Assembly: GCA_024305745.1 (NCBI GenBank)
Contig: JAHRBS010000006.1
Span: 1,428,501-1,492,500, forward strand
Reading direction: 5' to 3'
DNA from: Polyporus tsugae
Taxonomy: Eukaryota > Basidiomycota > Agaricomycetes > Polyporales > Polyporaceae
Length of the DNA: 64,000 nucleotides
Below the pieces are notes generated by a model. It was not told the DNA's origin. It saw only the letters and a program-made list of their open reading frames with translations, and ran no database searches. Shown one piece after another: positions 1 through 11,003 of the stretch. Both the position numbers and the translations under genes were made by a program. Position 1 is the stretch's first letter, and the number at the start of each line of letters is the position of its first letter.

Positions 1-109
1 TGAGGTCAGACGTCAACGGTGCATCGAGCTGAAGAATGGTGACGATGTCGTTCATGGCTCCGATGGAGCGCTGGACGTCGGCGACGATGAGGGGTTTGTA
101 GTCCTGCAT
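1..109 (-). CDS. Possible 5' end of an unidentified protein, cut by the window edge
   Basis: An open frame on the minus strand begins with ATG at 109-107 in a reasonable context (preceded by CCCGCC) and runs out of the window. It starts MQDYKPLIVADVQRSIGAM and continues with hydrophobic and polar residues without a stop. I do not recognise a family and only about 36 residues are visible, so this may be chance. It lies about 470 bp beyond the end of the HET gene. Confidence 0.25.
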   Translation of the reverse strand, partial: MQDYKPLIVADVQRSIGAMNDIVTILQLDAPLTSDL

Positions 110-576
110 GGCGGGATATCGGTATGGCCGGTGTTGATACCGAGCGGCTTTGGTCGATGGCGCCGGTTTTTGTACGATTTCGCAACCTTCAGGGTTAATG
201 ACCCATGGTGCTTGCGGGTCAGGCGTGACAGATGCATTAGGAAAAGTAAAGGGGAAGGCGGGTCGAAGATCCTTCTGGGACACCATGATTGTGGTTGAGA
301 ACGGTGTCACCCGTACAGTGTGCGGCCGAATGCCGAAGCTTGAACCACAGAAGCACGGTGATTGGCAGCGGATCGATTGGGATTTCGTGGTTAGATAATT
401 TGAGCGGTCCGAAGCAAAGGGAAAAGAGGCAAGTAAAAGACCGTTCCAAGTCCCCATTTCTAAATCCCAGTGATAGAAGTCATATAGGCTGGTCAGTAGA
501 CGAATAGGACACTCATATCGTAATCCAGAGAAAGACTCACCATCTTCATCTCACAGCCTTCATGAAACGCAGCGGA
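110..576. other. Intergenic stretch
   Basis: No convincing coding frame. Short open frames on both strands overlap each other and show no family motif. The stretch probably holds the 3' flank of the HET gene and possibly the promoter of the edge gene. Confidence 0.4.
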
Positions 577-2122
577 TCATGAATCTAGAGCGAGTGCCTC
601 GAGGTAATCGCTCAACTGGGTCGCAGCCTCAGCTGACGAGAAGGGGGCCTTCGTGAACTCCACGTTCACGATCAGTGTCCCGGAAGGGTTCAGTGGGCAG
701 GGCGTGAAGCGCAGCACGACCTCGAACATCCCCATCCAAAGTGCAAACCGCTTCGTAGCGTCCGCCCAATCGCAAACGTGATCCTCTCCGCACGAGTGAA
801 TGTGTTCGAGGCCTGCAGGAGCAGGCGATCGTATCGTCGCCCAGTGCGGACCGGGGACGGAAGGAGCGTCACCTGAGTCGCGGTGATTCTGCGACGCCGC
901 GCAGAGGCCCAGATACACGTAGAAGCGCTCTGGGAACATATCTGGGATACTGGGATGCGCGTATTCGAATATGAACGCCGCAGAATGTGAACCAGACCAC
1001 GGGACCTCCAGCCCAAAGTGTTCTACCTCGAGAAGTCGGACTCTCGACTGCCGCTGTAAGTCGCGGATGTGCCACCGAGGGATGCGGAAGGGCGCAGCGA
1101 TACCACGATCGATGAGAGCTCTGGCTGGTGGGACGGGAGGATGATGGTGCGCGAGGTAGACAGACTTCCATTCGGGGACGACTTGCTGTCCGTTTAGACG
1201 AAGGTCGTTGACATTACCACCAAGACCCACTAGCCGACCGACCGAATGTTGATAGACACCACAGGGAAAGTAGCAGCTGATGTGGTAGAGTGGACGTTCT
1301 GCGTCGGGCGCGTCAGGACAGCGTGTGATGGGAAGGCCTAGGTGTTGTTTGCCATCGCTGCAGTACAGCACGACAACTGTGAACTGGAGTGCCTCGACAA
1401 CGGGGACGTGTGCGAGGATGCCGTACGACGTGATTGTGAAGGTGGGTATACCGACGGACTCCCTTAACGTGGTTGGCCTGGATCGCACGGTATGCTCACG
1501 ATCCTTAAGGAGGGTATGAACCTGGAGGAACAAGTTGGGGAAGTTGATGATGACGATTGGGAGGGATACACGCACCACTGATGCTACAGTAACAGAAGGT
1601 TGGCGAGCTTGCCAGAGGAGAGTATCCTGTGGATCAGGAGGCACGAAGCTCCGATTGCTGCAACGACGGAACGCAGAAGGAGAGGGAGCCAATGGGAAAG
1701 CCTCTTGAGCCTGACAATGCACTACGTCGCGCGTATCGCGCTCAGATCCCAACGCTGGATAGAGACCGCCCCAGGCGAAGATGGAGGTGTCTACGTATTG
1801 CTTCATGATTTCTTTTTGCAATCGTCGGAACGCTTTCTGGCCTTCACCATACAAGGTGGGCATGTTGATCCCAAAGATGCCGAGTAGACAGTAAGCCTCG
1901 TCCTCCACCCGAGTCGTTAGTCGCTTGGCAGCCCACGACATGCGAGCGGCAATGCTGATGTCTGCGACCTCCGTCTCCAACGAAAGCACGCTAGCAGGGA
2001 CGTTTGTGGTCTCTTGCAGGAGAGTCGCCAGATCCGCTTTCGAACCCATCACCTCCCAATCAGCAGAGAGGAAAATGACGACCTCCGGCGCGATAAGCTC
2101 CTGCAATGTCCAGCCACGCGTA
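577..2122 (-). pseudogene. HET-domain protein, 3' part, separated from its 5' part by a transposon
   Basis: This is the C-terminal three quarters of a heterokaryon-incompatibility (HET) type protein. Directly after the transposon junction it reads TRGWTLQELIAP, the motif that closes the HET domain. It then gives RMSWAAKRLTTRVEDEAYCL and a LYGEGQKAFRRLQKEI segment, typical of basidiomycete HET proteins. The remaining ~400 residues show no domain I can name. The frame is uninterrupted to the stop at 577. Upstream, the frame meets a TGA inside the transposon end, so there is no native start here. The missing 5' part lies at 10,595-11,003 on the same strand. HET proteins act in non-self recognition and cell death in fungi; a role for this one is inferred only from family. 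Confidence 0.85.
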
Positions 2123-2132
2123 CATCAGCAAA
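2121..2132. repeat. Left end of the Plavaka element: TA target duplication plus TIR
   Basis: TA at 2121-2122 is followed by CATCAGCAAA at 2123-2132. The same ten bases occur inverted at 10,585-10,594 followed by TA. Beyond ten bases the two ends match only loosely. Confidence 0.8.
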
Positions 2133-2370
2133 AGGGGGATCCTATGGACAAGCTTGACCAAGCCGGCGGAATCTGGCCATACCTGATCGACGCTCGTCCG
2201 CCCCACCAAACATTGGCAAACATGTCTCGCGCGGACAAATCCTTATGGACATCTGTAGTCCACCGTCGGCCAGGCGATACTTTGTAAGTAATTGGTAGTA
2301 CATAGTCTTACAAGATGTGTTGCTGTCAATGCTGTCCGCGCGCGACCCCGTGTGTGCACATATTGTCTCA

Positions 2371-5300
2371 TTAGAGGGGCGCAAACCCCTCCGCTGCATA
2401 CACATCATCTACGAAAGCGTTGTCGTCCGAGCCGTAACCTACGTCCATATCGGCCGGCGCGCCACCTTCCTCGCATCCGTCCCCTTCCTCGCCCTCATCC
2501 CCGCTCTCATTGGGTTCCTCCCCTTCGCTTTCGTGGCGTTCGTTGTCGCTGGCACCGTCGGCATCCATCTCCTCGTCGACCTCTCCTACCTCCCGGTCTG
2601 AGTCCCCATCCTCGCTGCCTTCGCCGTCTACATCCCTTGCACTGGCCTCACTGCTCACATGCGCACGCGCATTGTCCTTCTGGGGCGCGGCATCCACACT
2701 CAATGCGTCGTCTGCGGGGGAACTCGGCTCTTCATCGCTGCTCTCATGCGGCAGCGGCAGGGCTCCATCTGCAAGTCGCGCGCCCGCTTGTTTCCTGCTG
2801 CGACGCCCGCGCCTCGAGGCACGGAGGGCATGCAGCTTCGACGCGGCGACACTAATGCCGACACCACAGTGGCCAACACCGCCGCCGAGGTGACGCATGT
2901 AGATGTCACGGTCAGCAAACCTGTGGGTGGAGAATGTGAGCCTGGTCAGTCTGCGAGCAGGGTATGATACATACATGCACACATAAAAGTAGCAATAGTC
3001 GTCGTCATCGCCGTTATCATTCGTGAGGCACCGCGCAAGCTTTGAGGGCCCAAGAAGATCTGTCGTAATGCCATGGTCGAACCCGGGAATGAGGTATGCG
3101 GCCCGTATGATGTCGTCCGGGTCGACGAAGCCAAACGGCACATTATCCGGATCATGCGCATCGACAAATTGAAGACGTTGAAGACGGCGGTGTTGAAAGC
3201 CAGCACGGTACGATGCATCGCGTTCGAACCACCGGACCCAGACAAAGTCAATCCGCCGCCACTTCTGGTTTGCGTGCGTGGCGCCGGGCCCAACGTAGCG
3301 GACATTGGCGTGGAAAATGTGAAGCACGCGGGCGTACCAGTACGGGTCACTATCAGAATCGGAAGAGAGCAGCATGATGTCGGGGTGGGTGCGGGGATTG
3401 ATGGCATCTTGCTCGCGGCGCATGTCGTATGAGGTGTAATTGATACGGATCGTGCGGTGGCGGTACAGGCGGTCGTTGAGGATTCGGACGCCATCGATCT
3501 GTGCTTCAGAAAAGCCGTCCTCGGGCTCTGCTTCACGACCGAGGAGCCGGTGTGCGAGGTGCTCATAAAGGAGCGCCATGAAACCCTACATCAAGTTAGC
3601 AAAAATGAAGACCGACCTCAAAGATGAACGCACCTTGGCCGCAGGATCCGCTTCATGATCATCAAGCCAACTGAAGAGACTGAATGTCTCACGCGCAACC
3701 TTCGAGATTGCATGATGGTCGGATGGTGGAGTTGGGGAAGGAGCCCGCGCAGTGTTCTGATGGTCGACACAAACATCGCGCGCACGGGCCTCGGTAGATG
3801 CGATTTTGGCATGGGCCCGGTCTTGCTTTTGTTGAGAAAGAGGTTGGAATGTGTCAGACTCGCGAATGGAGGCGAGAAGAGCGCGTTTCCGCTCCTTTCG
3901 CGCGATTTGCATCTCATACGCAACCTTGTTGGTTCGCGTATAGAATCTCTTGACATGCTTGTGTTCTAGTTCGCCCTGTAGCTTGCACCGTTAGCTGTTG
4001 CTTGATGTTGACAAATTCAAACCTACCACTTGAGTGTTAAAGTTGTCGCTAGTTCCAGAGTGTTCGATATAGTCAGCGTAGTCCCCTAGGCTATGGAACT
4101 TGTAAGTATGATGGACGGTGAACTGCACGGGCCGTCGCGCTCCAGATGACTGTGTATTCGTGTTTGCAGCCTTCGCGCGCCGTACGCGCACCGCTGCTTC
4201 GGAAGGCAGCTCATGTGTGTTGTGCTTCGGACATGTTTCGGCAGCGAACCGGCGGATTGCTTCATACATGTGTCCAGTTACCGCACGGAATATGTCGAGT
4301 GTGACAGCTGTGTGAAGGCGAAGCTTGGCGAGGGTGTGCCAGTTCGCCAGTTCAAAGAGAAGGTCAGCGATTGTCTGGTCATCGCGGACGTCCAGTAGCC
4401 CCTCAAATGTGGGCATAATGGTCTGTAGTGATGGAATAAGACAGCTATTGAGGAGGGACAGCTGTCAGCACTTACAATCAAGAACACTTCATAGTCGCGC
4501 GCAGCGAGACACTTGCGCGATGCGACGTCATGCCAAAACCGACGGATTTGATCGCGCCCAAATGTTGGCATCCGTCTCATGCTATTTGAGATGTCAGCTG
4601 ATACTGGCTGAAGACACTAGGCGTACTTACCGGCTGTTGAATTCCTCAACAACATCTGCACCCTTTGCCGTGAGCATGCACATCAAGTGAGTAAAGACAC
4701 CTTTCCACACGCCGAGCTCAAACTCATGCATGAGGTCCGGTGCGAGGATGTCATAGACGTTGAGATTGAAATTTGAGAAGCGCTTTGAGAAGGCGCTCTG
4801 GACGCAATGTCAGTCTAGTGCAGATGCGCTCCGGATATGTAGATACCTGGATTGGGGTTAGAGACTCATCCTTCAGCCAGTTGTCTACACGCGGACCCGC
4901 GATCGCATAGCCTTTGAAGAGATGCTTGCGTGCTGTGTGGATGCGCTTCTGGAGTGCCTCGCTGTCTTTGCGTCCAAGTGCGCGGCGTCGCTTGTCGGCT
5001 TTAGATCCCGCCTCAGCCACCTTGTCTTTTGGCGCCAAGCATCGCGGGCAGAGACACCGTGCAAGGGGGCGCATTGCAGCTACAAGAACCCTATGTGACG
5101 GGTCAGTACCATCCTGAACCATACAAGATGAGAGTAAACCACTCACTTCTCAGGATAGTCAGCAGAATAGGTGAAGACCCGAGGGAAGATGCGCTGAAGA
5201 ACTCCGTCACCACACATGAGCAAGACACCATGCTCGTAAGCGCGCATGAAGTCATCGTCAAATAGGAGGAGCCAGATCTGTTGGAAAAGGTCTCTCTTGC

Positions 5301-6911
5301 AGAACTTGAGGATGTCCTCGCTTGGCGGGCGTCCGTATTTTGCTGTGTAGGCATCCTTGAGTGCATCGGGCAGCTAGAAAGCGTAGTGAGTAAATGCGAG
5401 ACACAGCGAGATAATGTGAGACACTGGATACTTACTGAGGGAATGTATGCGAGATGATGCGCCGCAAACTCTGTTGGACGCCCGCGTACATACTTGGAAA
5501 GGTTGCCAAAGTACAGGTAGATTGGCCACAGCGATGCCAAGCCAAAATTTGCAAGTTGCGTTGCATCGGACCAGAAAAGGAGTGGAAGAACGACATACTC
5601 AATGTCGGGCGCATCGCCTGGGTCGCGCGGCCTCGCACGTATCTCCGCATCTGCATTGAGCATTGCATTCGAGTTGTAACAATCGGTATATACTCGGATC
5701 GGGGATGGTGGAGTGGACGGCGCTGTGGATGCTGAGGCTGATGAAGGAGCCGCGGGTTGAGAAGGTGCAGAATGCGCGGGATGAGAAGGTGTAGGCTGAG
5801 GAGGGATCCAGAACTTCCGATGCAGGAGCCAGTGGTAGAAGCGCGAGAAGCGCGAGGCCGTATCCTGAACCACGGCCTTGATGAGGGGAAGAAGCCGGCG
5901 GTAGATGACCCCGGGGACGTTGAACTTGGGCGCATCCTCCTCGGCCTTGTACTTCGCCCCCGTCTTCGGCAGAGGGATATCGACAGAGCCCGCGTGCCAT
6001 CCGTCCTCCTCAGAAAAAACGCCGGAAGGGCTCACCCATATGTCGAGAGCCCGTTCGGCCTTCTTTGCATTGAAGTTTGCAAGGTCGTCTGGTGAAAAGC
6101 CAGGTGATCGTATGACCGCGATGAGGTCATCGAGAGCGTCGAGGGATTTCGAATCGGAGCGGCCATAGAAATAGTCCATCAACCGAAACTGGGATGCATT
6201 CTCGAACGGGCCATAGTCGGGCGTCGTTGCGGTCGGATTGACGGTGATCGCGACTGAACGAGTGATCCACGCGATACTTGCATACTTCGGCGTGTCCTGT
6301 TCCGTAGGCTTCTCTAGCCCGGGCGCATTGCACAGTGCCTCGAGGGAAATGTTCACCTCTGGATCATGATGCGGGCGGCGCGCGTACTCGCGAAACACGC
6401 CAAAAGCGTCCGGCTCAGTTTGATATAGCTGCTCTGGAGGGGAGGGCCTGGGGGATGGAACCGAAGGGGCATTAACGGGCTGGACATCGACGGGGGTCGG
6501 TCGTGGGAGGCAAGACTTGTACTGGGAGGGGAGGTAGCCCTTGGTGGATGGGACAAAATCGTCGTAGGCTTTCAGGAGGCGAATGCGGCGGCCACCACGC
6601 GTTGACAGAGCGGGAGGGCTTGGCGGTGGAGGAGGGGAAGGAGGAGGGATAGGATCCTGAGGAGCAAGGGGAGGGGGCTATATGCGGTCAAAACCGTGCC
6701 CTGAACATGTTAGCAAAGTGAATTGACGCACCATGCCGTTTCCCTCAACCCTGGCTCGCTTGGCGAGTCCACTTTCCACATGCCCGGCCTTCTGTTTACC
6801 GAGGGCTTGAGTAATCGAAGACAACGCATGTGCGCAGCTCTTGCGATGGCGACCGTGCGCGATCTTGTTTGCGGTCTTGTAACTGCATCCAGAAAAGGAA
6901 CACGAGTACAT
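2371..6911 (-). CDS. Plavaka-type transposase
   Basis: Multi-exon gene, starting at 6911. Exon 1 (6911-6732) encodes a small C2H2/C2HC finger-like N-terminus (CSFSGC followed by HGRHRKSC). An intron at 6731-6678 leads to a proline-rich stretch and then the core: GWHAGSVDIPLP, EEDAPKFNVPGVIYRRLLPL, WSDATQLANFGLASLWPIYL, FGNLSKYVRGRPTEF, CGDG, a CPRC zinc pair, DLMHEFELGVWK, and TYDMRR-like and PYWYARVLHIFH-like sequences near the C-terminus. These agree with transposases of the Plavaka group as I know them from Agaricomycetes. The acidic residues in CGDG and DLMHEFE are candidate catalytic positions by inference. The tail is Asp/Glu/Ser-rich. The junctions I followed (6731/6678, the one after YIPS near 5440, and the one before VLVAAMRPL near 5090) keep the frame open. 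Confidence 0.8.
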
Positions 6912-7508
6912 GGTGGGTGGGGCGAAGGAGGTGCTTTAGTGTGGCTTGTGTAGGAGAAGGAGGTGGGGGACGAGGGGGGCAGGGGTCGCAGAGCTGGTAG
7001 ACCCCGAAGATGATGACGCCCAGATGTCGGCGGTCAACGCGGCCTCGGAACAAGACAAACCCGAGCCCGAGCCCCGAGAGAGCATATTGTGGTATGAGGT
7101 AGTTGACAGTCGGGAAGGGCGGAGAGAACGAGAAGAGGTCGTCGGGCAGCATTGGGCCAATCGAGTGTTGAGGACTGGTGGGCGAGGCGATGGGATTGGT
7201 CGAAGCTGTTGTCGGGGACATTCGGTCGAGATGGTCGGCCTTGCGGGAGGGTTGGACGAGGGCAGAGGTGACTGTGGAGGTCGTCGGCGGGGAGGGGGAA
7301 AAGTGCCGGGCGACGTCGCAGACCGACAGCAAAGCAAGTGATGGGCAAGGCGGCAGCCCGGCAGGCGCATATGCGGCGGTGGCACGTGTCTGCCCCAGGT
7401 CACCTGACCGTTTCTCACACCCAAAATGCAGTCGATCCCGACGCGTTCGTGGCTGTGCCTCTCACCTTCTCTGTCTTCTCTTTTTTTTGCTGCCTCTAAC
7501 CACTGTCA

Positions 7509-7867
7509 ATGCTCAGCCTGCGCCTGCGTCCGACCCCACCTTCTCGAGGCCGCGTCAGCTTGGAAAACACGGCCGACATGGTACGAGGGCGACGTAAGCC
7601 CTTTCGCCCGGCTCTCAAGCCTCATCGCCCAGCCCTCAACTCCCCCCGTCTGCCTCAGTTCTCGCCTGATAAAAGGGCCCGCAGCACCACCCCACCTTCT
7701 CCATCCCCTCCGCTCTCACTCGCCATCCGCCTCTCACTCGCCACACTCCTCTCACTCGCCACACTCCTCTCACTCGCCATCCATCTCTCGCTCGCCATCC
7801 ATCTCTCGCTCGCCACACTCCTCTCGCTCGCCACATTCCTCTCGCTCTCCCCACGCCTCTCGCTCAC
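7509..7867 (+). repeat. 18-bp minisatellite just upstream of the partner gene
   Basis: From about 7710 to 7865 the sequence is a tandem series of degenerate 18-bp units of the type CTCACTCGCCACACTCCT, roughly eight copies, ending at the ATG of the partner gene at 7869. The frame stays open through the repeat from an ATG at 7509, so translation could begin upstream and add a leucine/serine-rich repeat, though I favour 7869 as the start. Confidence 0.7.
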
Positions 7868-7868
7868 C

Positions 7869-9734
7869 ATGCCCCCTGGTCCCGGCATCAGCACCGAAGA
7901 GTACTACCGCAAGCAGAAGGCTCGCATTCTAGCCCAGCAGGCAAACCCATCCCAGCCCAGCAAGGCAAAGACTTCAGCTCAGCACGATGCCAGCACCACT
8001 TCTACGATGGCACAGAAGAAGCGTGCCAACGACAAGGACAGTAAGTAGTGTTTTTCGCCGCATATAGTCAGGTGGCGTCCACATTATAACTTATTCCCCC
8101 GCAGCGGCCTCGGATGTAGAGCTCAAGCGTCGTCGTCTCGCCGCTGTCTCTGGCGTGCCGCCCCCAGATCCTGACAACGACCCCCAGGGGGGTGCCACCG
8201 ACACCGATGAAGAGCCCGAGCGTGTCAAACCCAAGAACCCTGTGTGGGCAGCGGCCTTGTGGCTGCTCAACCCGAGTGCTAAGTATGTACTCAGTTGCCT
8301 TCCGTCCTCCCAGCTTACTCACTGTTCCTTGGTATTTTCAGCGAGGCCACCCGCAATGCTCTCGGCATCCAAAAGCATTACAAAAAGATCCGCGGCCTCG
8401 TTCGCTACCTCACCGAGTACGTCAACCACACCCAGATTCTCACCTACGGTGTCAACTTCCACTCCGAGGATGACTGCGACCGGCCCGGGCGGTATGTCCC
8501 ATTGTCAACAATAATACGCCGATGCGCTGACCCCCTCCCAGCGTGACACTCGATTGTGATGATGACGCTGTGGCGGAGGAGCTTTGGCCCGTGTGGCTCA
8601 AGTTCCTTCCCGAGCTCGCAAGCCACCTCGACTACCTGGCTGACAACCCGCCTCTCATCGGCATCATCGGAGCATACGTAAGGACACGAGTTCTTTCATT
8701 CTGTTTGATGGTTGACTGGTTGAGGCTTTTCTAGGTCACTGCCATTTCCTACAAGGTCCGCAGTGATGACCTAGGCCGCCTCAACGACCGGATCGTCTCC
8801 CTGTGCGACCTCGATGACAATAACCACCTTCTCCTCTCTAAGGACAACCGTGGGTGGCAAGACTCCCGGACCGGACGTCTGCTCTGCCCACTCAGATACA
8901 TTCCGAAGTTTGAGGCTGACCCTGGGAGGTACGCACCCAGCCTTTTTCGCTGCCAGGCCGTACTAATCATTGCGTAGGTTTTGCACTCACGTTCGTAACC
9001 GCCTTGTGCGGATGTTCTCGACGGATTATCCCTGGTTCTTCTATGACATGGCCTTGGTCAACCAGTCCGACGCCAAGCTTGGCTTGCTGCGCGGTACCGT
9101 CCTCGTGAACGTAAGTGCTCACATCTGTAGTGCATGCCCGCAACCATACTAATCCAGTCTATTCAGTGCTACAAAAGCATTGTGACGGGTAAATCGTCCG
9201 TCCACAATGCTAACCCCCGTGTCTCCCGGGGCCAGAAGAGCGTCGCCGAAGAGTGCAAGCTCGACGCTGTCAACCTGTACAGCATTGTCTACATCGCCCT
9301 TCTGGTAAGCGTACATTGCAGACATTTACCCTTCTATCACTGATGATTTCCCAGACTCGCAGCGCGCTCTCTGACCAGGAGTGGACGGACACTTATGGCA
9401 AGTTCTGGAAGGCAGAGAACCTAGTTTTTAGCATCATGGAGATTGCGTTCAACTTCCCTGAGTGGCACGCAGATCTCATCAGATGGTGGAACAAGTGAGT
9501 TGGATTTGATTCTCTCTTCTGTCAATGCGCGCTGACAACTTCTACAGGCAGATCTTCGGCGACGAGAACGAGCTCGACTCTGATGCCGAGCGCGACCTGC
9601 AGGGGAGCGCATACTACGTGATCATGGCCCAGAAGGACCAAGTGTCGACCACTCCAGAGGACGATGACGACCATCATGATGATGAACCCCCAGCTGCCAG
9701 CTCCTCTCGCATGAGCAAGGGTGCCTCCGAGTAG
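7869..9734 (+). CDS. Plavaka-element partner protein, function unknown
   Basis: Spliced gene divergent from the transposase. It starts MPPGPGISTEEYYRKQKARI, continues through a basic stretch (KKRAND, LKRRR) that could serve nuclear import, then a folded-looking middle with VWAAALWLLNPS, LGIQKHYKKIRGLVRYLTEY, DYPWFFYDMALVNQ and a KFWKAENLVFSIMEIAFNFP segment, and ends in an acidic Asp/His-rich tail and stop at 9734. Introns are short with GT-AG ends, for example after 8040, with exon 2 resuming at CGGCCTCGG near 8106. I recognise no catalytic motif or named domain. Its position, head to head with the transposase inside the same terminal repeats, suggests a DNA-binding or assembly helper for transposition, but that is inference. 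Confidence 0.6.
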
Positions 9735-10051
9735 CCTGTTTCGGTGAGGTCGACTCGTCTTCCTTACCGCTCTCACGCACTGATCGCGCATGCACAGGTT
9801 TACTCTCGGCGCCCCGCGCCTCTTGTCAGATCTTGGTCGCGCTTTGCGCTCGCTGCCCATTCGCTGCTGTTCATGTGTTCCGCATCGCTGTCTCGCTGTC
9901 GCTGTTTCGCTGTCTCGCTGTCTCGCTCTCGATGATGCACTGCCTTCCCTCCCTTCGCTACCTTAAAGTTACCAATTACTAATCCCAGTGCCTGGCCTGC
10001 CCGCGTGTATGTACTACTAATGTTGTTGCTGCTGCATGTATGTGTCTTGTA

Positions 10052-10079
10052 GCGGAATAACATACTTTTGTTATTCCGC
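10052..10079. terminator. Perfect 11-bp hairpin downstream of the partner gene
   Basis: GCGGAATAACA and its exact reverse complement are separated by six bases. The hairpin lies 320 bp after the partner-gene stop, inside the transposon. It may be a 3'-end RNA structure or a transposase-related palindrome; the sequence does not decide between them. Confidence 0.4.
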
Positions 10080-10269
10080 ATTTTGTGTTCAATGCCTGCA
10101 AGGAGCCAGCCGCAAGTAAGTGGATTGTCAGACCCACAGGTATGCATGCACTTGCATGGTCATTTGAACTCTGACAAATGACCTTAGGATATCATTCTTG
10201 CACTGGCAGCTTCCAAGCCCCGCTCATCTGCCGCGGGATAAACTGACATCAATGGTATTTCTGTCTAGC

Positions 10270-10580
10270 GCAGCCGGTAGAGGCTGGTCAAGAGTCCCGC
10301 GAGTTTTGACCAATCCTGGTCAGATCTTGGGACGAAAATGGTCAGCGTTTACCAGACTTCGCGGCGGGTACGATCTGCGCTTGTCGCGCTGCCCAGTGGA
10401 TATGGTAAGGTATGGTCGGGCGTCGCGGCGCCCACGGTAGGCATTTGCCGGACCCCACGGCGCGAATGGTCGTGGCTGGCCACGGAAGACGCTCGCCCAC
10501 CGTATACCGTGATCCCTTTACCGGCGAGTTGGAACATTATCATCTAGATAAAAGTTGACCACGAGTGGTCATTTATCCTG
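10270..10580. repeat. Subterminal TGGTC/GACCA motif cluster
   Basis: The right subterminal 300 bp of the element holds about eight occurrences of the pentamer TGGTC or its complement (for example GGTCAAGAG, TTGACCAATC, CTGGTCAGAT, AATGGTCAGC, AGTGGTCATT). Short repeated motifs near the ends are common transposase binding sites in EnSpm-like elements; here this is inference. The left end does not show the same density. Confidence 0.4.
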
Positions 10581-10584
10581 CACA

Positions 10585-10596
10585 TTTGCTGATGTA
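10585..10596. repeat. Right end of the Plavaka element: TIR plus TA duplication
   Basis: TTTGCTGATG at 10,585-10,594 is the inverse of the left terminal repeat and is followed by TA at 10,595-10,596. The HET coding sequence resumes directly after it. Confidence 0.8.
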
Positions 10597-11003
10597 TGCC
10601 AGACGCTCGCCTTGAACACGTCGGCATCCACGCCTCTGTCGGGGTCGTGCGGGACATCTCGAAGGTACGCGTAGCAGACCTCGGCCAGAGAGTAGTATTG
10701 AAACATCGAGTTGATCGCTTCGGACAGCTCGGCGCTGCTGGTCTTGTCGATGCAACAGGTATCGGCCCATCCCCAGTCGTAGCCATGTCGTTCGGCTAGG
10801 ATGCAAAACTGCCTGATCTTTGGGGAAGCCAGATCGCGAGGATTACCGCCGGTCGTTGCACATTGAGTGCGCAGTTTCTGCGTGTCTTGAAACGTCTGCT
10901 CCTCTTTATCCCAGACATGTGAGAGGATAGCGTATCCTCGCGGGACGCTCTCGGGCGATGGAAAGAAATGGAGCTCAGCCCGGTTGGTACTTAGAAGCCA
11001 CAT
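10595..11003 (-). pseudogene. HET-domain protein, 5' part with native start
   Basis: Begins MWLLSTNRAELHFF at 11003, the usual start pattern of basidiomycete HET proteins. HET motifs follow: GYAILSHVW, WGWADTCCIDKTSSAELSEA, YYSLAEVCYAYLRDV. The family then expects a tryptophan/arginine stretch leading to GWTLQELIAP; instead the frame enters the transposon terminal repeat after SVWHT and stops within nine codons. An in-frame ATG 23 codons further upstream (11072) exists, but the 11003 start fits the family better. As it stands only a truncated HET domain of about 140 residues could be made. Joined to 577-2122 the gene would be 650 residues and intronless. Confidence 0.85.

Larger units (their letters stand above)
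2123..10594. mobile_element. Plavaka-type DNA transposon inserted in a HET gene
   Basis: An 8,472-bp element with a perfect 10-bp terminal inverted repeat (CATCAGCAAA) and a TA duplication at both ends. Removing it together with one TA rejoins the HET frame exactly: 407 + 1,546 nt = 651 codons including the stop. Inside are a minus-strand Plavaka transposase and a divergent plus-strand partner gene. Both splice without visible lesions, so insertion was probably recent and the element may be autonomous. The boundaries rest on both the repeats and the restored gene. The TA duplication is what I read; I cannot confirm it is the usual length for this superfamily. Confidence 0.85.

Noticed and set aside
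2292..2967. Overlapping plus-strand frames rich in Arg/His/Pro and Ser
   Set aside because: Antisense of the acidic C-terminal tail of the Plavaka transposase.
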